Shown one piece after another: positions 13,782 to 16,347 of a stretch of 16,347 nucleotides of DNA. Each line of letters opens with the position of its first letter. Position 1 is the first letter of the stretch. The stretch covers positions 1 through 16,347 of the forward strand of contig JAFPUA010000088.1 of the NCBI GenBank assembly GCA_017413305.1, in the 5' to 3' direction. A program made the translations under genes and the position numbers. The notes beneath the pieces were generated by a model, which saw only the letters and a list, made by a program, of their open reading frames with translations, was not told the origin of the DNA and made no database searches. Source of the DNA: Candidatus Ruminimicrobiellum caprinum. Its GTDB lineage: Bacteria > Elusimicrobiota > Endomicrobiia > Endomicrobiales > Endomicrobiaceae.

Positions 13782-14702
13782 TTATTTTTCTTTAAAATAC
13801 TTTACTGTGGCTTCAAGACCATCGATAATTTTTGTTTTTGGTTGCCAATTTAACACTTTTTTAGCTTTAGAAATATTTAAAACACTTTTAAACAGTTCTC
13901 CGCTTCTTTTTGGTTTATAAATAGCTTTCTTTTTGTAATTTATAATTTTAGCAAGTGTTTTAAACAGATCGTTTACCGAGAAAGTTTTCTGTGTTCCTAT
14001 ATTTATAACTTCGTTATTTGCTTTTGTTAACGCTTTTATATTTGCATCAACAACATCCTTAACATAAACATAATCTCTTAGCTGTTTCCCGTCGCCGAAT
14101 ATAAACGCATCGCTGTTTGATGTCATTTTACCTATAAATATTGCAACAACGCCTGCTTCCCCGTTAACATCTTGTCTGGGTCCATAAACATTGGCATATC
14201 TCAATATCGTATATTTCAATCCGTACAATGAAGCATAACATTTAATATAATGTTCTACGGAAAGTTTTGCCACGCCGTAAGGAGAAAGAGGGTTTGCAAA
14301 AGATTTTTCATCGGGAGCTTTGCTGCCGCACTCGCCGTAAATAGTTCCGCCCGACGATGCAAAAATTATTTTTTTAACTTTCGTATTTTTGCATGCTTCC
14401 AAAATATTTATTGCACCTTTAATGTTTACATCTGCATCAAAGCACGGATCTGCAACCGATTTTCTTACATCCAATTGTGCTGCATGATGTATAACAACAT
14501 CAAACTTTTCTTTCTTAAATATTTCATCTATTTTTTTCTTTTCACAAACTGAAACTTTATAAAATTTTGCTTTTTTGTTTATATTTTTTATGTTGCCTGT
14601 CGCAAGGTTATCAACTATTGCAACTTTATGTTTTTTTGCTATAAGTTCGTCAACAATATTTGACCCTATAAATCCTGCACCACCGGTTACCAAAATTTTC
14701 AT
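13782..14702 (-). CDS. NAD-dependent nucleotide-sugar epimerase/dehydratase (UDP-glucose 4-epimerase-like)
   Basis: A 306-residue extended short-chain dehydrogenase. The N-terminal Rossmann fold has GGAGFIGS (7-14) and the NAD-ribose-binding Asp in VDNL (30-33). HHAAQLDVR (72-80), FASSGGTIYG (114-123) and the catalytic Tyr142-x3-Lys146 (PYGVAKLSVE) follow, then RYANVYGPRQ (168-177) and the substrate-domain segment FGDGKQLRDYVYVKD (202-216). This pattern is that of archaeal/thermophile-type UDP-glucose (or UDP-GlcNAc) 4-epimerases; the exact sugar cannot be read from sequence. Members interconvert gluco and galacto forms for surface polysaccharide or lipopolysaccharide. Its ATG overlaps the TGA of the sulfatase gene (ATGA), so the two are translationally coupled and probably work on the same envelope glycan, which is inference. 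Confidence 0.93.
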   Translation of the reverse strand: MKILVTGGAGFIGSNIVDELIAKKHKVAIVDNLATGNIKNINKKAKFYKVSVCEKKKIDEIFKKEKFDVVIHHAAQLDVRKSVADPCFDADVNIKGAINILEACKNTKVKKIIFASSGGTIYGECGSKAPDEKSFANPLSPYGVAKLSVEHYIKCYASLYGLKYTILRYANVYGPRQDVNGEAGVVAIFIGKMTSNSDAFIFGDGKQLRDYVYVKDVVDANIKALTKANNEVINIGTQKTFSVNDLFKTLAKIINYKKKAIYKPKRSGELFKSVLNISKAKKVLNWQPKTKIIDGLEATVKYFKEK

Positions 14703-16347
14703 TTTATCATACCTCTTTCGTTTGTCAGCATATAATATGCTATTGCTACGCTTGATTTATAGTGTTTTACCATATTTTTATGTTCCGCATTTTCTTGTGC
14801 GGGAACGATTTCTCTGGTTTTTTCTTTGTTCCATTTATAATATTTTTCTTTGCCGGAGGCAAAGTCATAAATAACGAAGTTATCTTTTGTCATTATAGAA
14901 CCTAAACAATTCGATGCAATATTTTTTTCTGCATCATCTGAAAGCAAATCCGTTCCCGTAGCCCAATAATCGGTATTTGATAAAGATGCATTATATAGTG
15001 TAGGCAAAATATCGGTATGAGACCCTACAACTGAAGTATCTATCTTTTTGTTTTGTCTTAAATTTTGGGGGATATAAAGATAAAAAGGTACACTCATTTC
15101 GTCAAGTTTTCTTTCTAACGGATATGTGAAAGTACTCCAGAAATTATGGTCGCCCGTTATTGCAACAATAGTATTATTTCCGTATTTTGATTTTTTTAAT
15201 TTCGTTAAAAATTCCCCGACTTTCTGGCAAGAATATTGGTAAGTAGCAAACCTCATATTCGAAAGTTTCCTGTCGCCGGTAATATCTTTATTCAGCTGCT
15301 CATTTATATCTAAAGGATACGGTTTTTGATATTCACTGGGTAAAGAATACGGCGGATGGTTGGATGTAGTCATAACATATATAAATTTTCTGTTATCATT
15401 CTCGTCTAAGAATTTTAAAATATAGTCAAAAAGATACTCATCAAAAACGCCCCACTGGTTTCTTTCATATTCTTTCGGCATGGAACCTTCACCGATTACT
15501 TTATCAAAACCGACATTGGGCATATATGATGTGCAGTTCCTCCAGCCGGAATTTCCGCCATACATAAACGCAGTTTCGTATCCGCTTCTTTTATACGGCA
15601 TTGGACCGGTATAAAAATATTTGTTATACGCATATTTAGATTGACACAGAAACTGTGATAACGGCAATCTTGCAATGTTTGTTATTGAAGATTCCAAACT
15701 TCCTATTGTTCCCATATTGCTGGGCAAAAATCTGTAAAATACTATATCTTCATCGAGATGTTTTTTGAACTCGCCCAATACATTAAATGTCGGGCTGTTA
15801 TAATGCATTAAGTCTGTTCCGAGTGATTCCATTACTATAAATATAACATTAGGTTTTGTTTCTTCTATAGCTTTATTATATTTTGTTCTTTTCCACAAAG
15901 ATTTTTCCGGCTCATTTTTATCTATTTTAGAGACATCAACATTTATAAAGTCTGCAAAAGCTTGAGACATATTATTTTTGGAGTAGCCCATCTGTCCGAT
16001 ATAATCTCTGTCTTTTTCTTTTGAACGAGCCTCAATTGCCGCTTGTAAAGTATAAATGCCATTTATTGCAACTTTATTTATGAAAGCATTTGTAGAAATT
16101 TCCGCATTATCTACTCCGAGAGGGAATAGTCCGAACGAACCTCTTGCCAAAATAAAGTTTACGGCTATCAAGCAAACTGAAACAATAATTTTAATATAAA
16201 TTTTTGTTTTATTAAGATAATAGCCGATAATTTTTCTTTCGGCAAAATATTTTGTTAGCAAATATATCGCAACAAAAATCGATATAAAACCTAAGCCTAC
16301 CCAAAATACAGGATAATTTTCTACAATGGTTGAAAACAGAGCCTGTG
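14699..16347 (-). CDS. LtaS-type membrane sulfatase / phosphoglycerol transferase, 5' end off window
   Basis: The frame stays open to the right window edge, so the first in-frame start-like codon (TTG at 16261) is internal. Upstream codons encode a further hydrophobic helix (ENYPVFWVGLGFISIFVAIY) typical of the N-terminal membrane part. Visible length is 548 residues: two transmembrane helices, a linker, then an extracytoplasmic alkaline phosphatase-fold domain. Counting from the first full codon (16345), the metal and active-site candidates are Glu173 (VMESLG), the likely nucleophile Thr213 (MGTIGSLE), Trp298 (QWGVFDE), His330 (TTSNHPPY) and Asp399-His400 (ITGDHNFW), with SHTDILPTLY after them. 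These match LtaS/OpgB-like enzymes that move phosphoglycerol or phosphoethanolamine from lipids to glycans. In a Gram-negative cell, decoration of periplasmic or surface glycans is more likely than lipoteichoic acid synthesis. Coupled to the epimerase by ATGA. Confidence 0.92.
   Translation of the reverse strand, partial: QALFSTIVENYPVFWVGLGFISIFVAIYLLTKYFAERKIIGYYLNKTKIYIKIIVSVCLIAVNFILARGSFGLFPLGVDNAEISTNAFINKVAINGIYTLQAAIEARSKEKDRDYIGQMGYSKNNMSQAFADFINVDVSKIDKNEPEKSLWKRTKYNKAIEETKPNVIFIVMESLGTDLMHYNSPTFNVLGEFKKHLDEDIVFYRFLPSNMGTIGSLESSITNIARLPLSQFLCQSKYAYNKYFYTGPMPYKRSGYETAFMYGGNSGWRNCTSYMPNVGFDKVIGEGSMPKEYERNQWGVFDEYLFDYILKFLDENDNRKFIYVMTTSNHPPYSLPSEYQKPYPLDINEQLNKDITGDRKLSNMRFATYQYSCQKVGEFLTKLKKSKYGNNTIVAITGDHNFWSTFTYPLERKLDEMSVPFYLYIPQNLRQNKKIDTSVVGSHTDILPTLYNASLSNTDYWATGTDLLSDDAEKNIASNCLGSIMTKDNFVIYDFASGKEKYYKWNKEKTREIVPAQENAEHKNMVKHYKSSVAIAYYMLTNERGMIK

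Noticed and set aside
16259..16261. TTG at 16261 as start of the sulfatase gene
   Set aside because: The frame continues open to the window edge and encodes a further membrane helix expected in the family; the real start lies outside.

Overview
This window is AT-rich (roughly one third G+C by eye). It reads as a chromosomal segment of a Gram-negative bacterium, most likely Elusimicrobiota (Elusimicrobium/Endomicrobium-like). That assignment is an inference from three features: a tandem set of short class III-signal pilins with the 'GAIKDAQ..YYN.Y.NFL' and 'VLGI.AR.NKYFT' signatures, lysine-rich low-GC housekeeping proteins, and AAGGAG/AAGAGG ribosome binding sites. No rRNA, tRNA, CRISPR array or transposase gene was found.

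Layout from left to right. (1) 1-1379, plus strand: three tandem type IV pilin-like genes, the first cut by the window edge, closed by a strong hairpin terminator at about 1416-1460. (2) 1468-3608, minus strand: a two-gene operon of ccdA (membrane thiol/disulfide electron carrier) and a polytopic membrane protein that looks like a GT-C-type glycosyltransferase. (3) 3757-4938, plus: a lipoprotein M23 endopeptidase of MepM/Csd3 architecture, started by TTG. (4) 5104-8110, plus: glmU, prs, rplY, i.e. UDP-GlcNAc synthesis, PRPP synthesis and ribosomal protein bL25. (5) 8111-8636: a gene-free, repeat-rich junction with a terminator, a 17-bp direct repeat, one copy of a 46-bp hairpin repeat and a fragment that looks like a broken coding region. 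(6) 13473-8637, minus: exported ankyrin protein, dprA, topA, pth, mostly overlapping, with a palindrome-rich insert between dprA and topA. (7) 13474-13781: a second gene-free stretch, strongly structured, with the other copy of the 46-bp repeat in inverted orientation. (8) 16347-13782, minus: an LtaS-type membrane sulfatase/phosphoglycerol transferase (5' end off the window) coupled by ATGA to an NAD-dependent sugar epimerase.

The genes group around the envelope (pilins, M23 peptidase, GlmU, sulfatase, epimerase, GT-C-like protein, CcdA) and information processing (Prs, bL25, Pth, TopA, DprA). I see no clear multi-gene novel system. The most interesting signals are non-coding: the inverted pair of 46-bp hairpin repeats bracketing the ank-dprA-topA-pth block, two loci built of 7-nt tandem repeats arranged as inverted arms, and a structured 170-nt stretch at about 13530-13700 that could be an RNA or a decayed mobile element.
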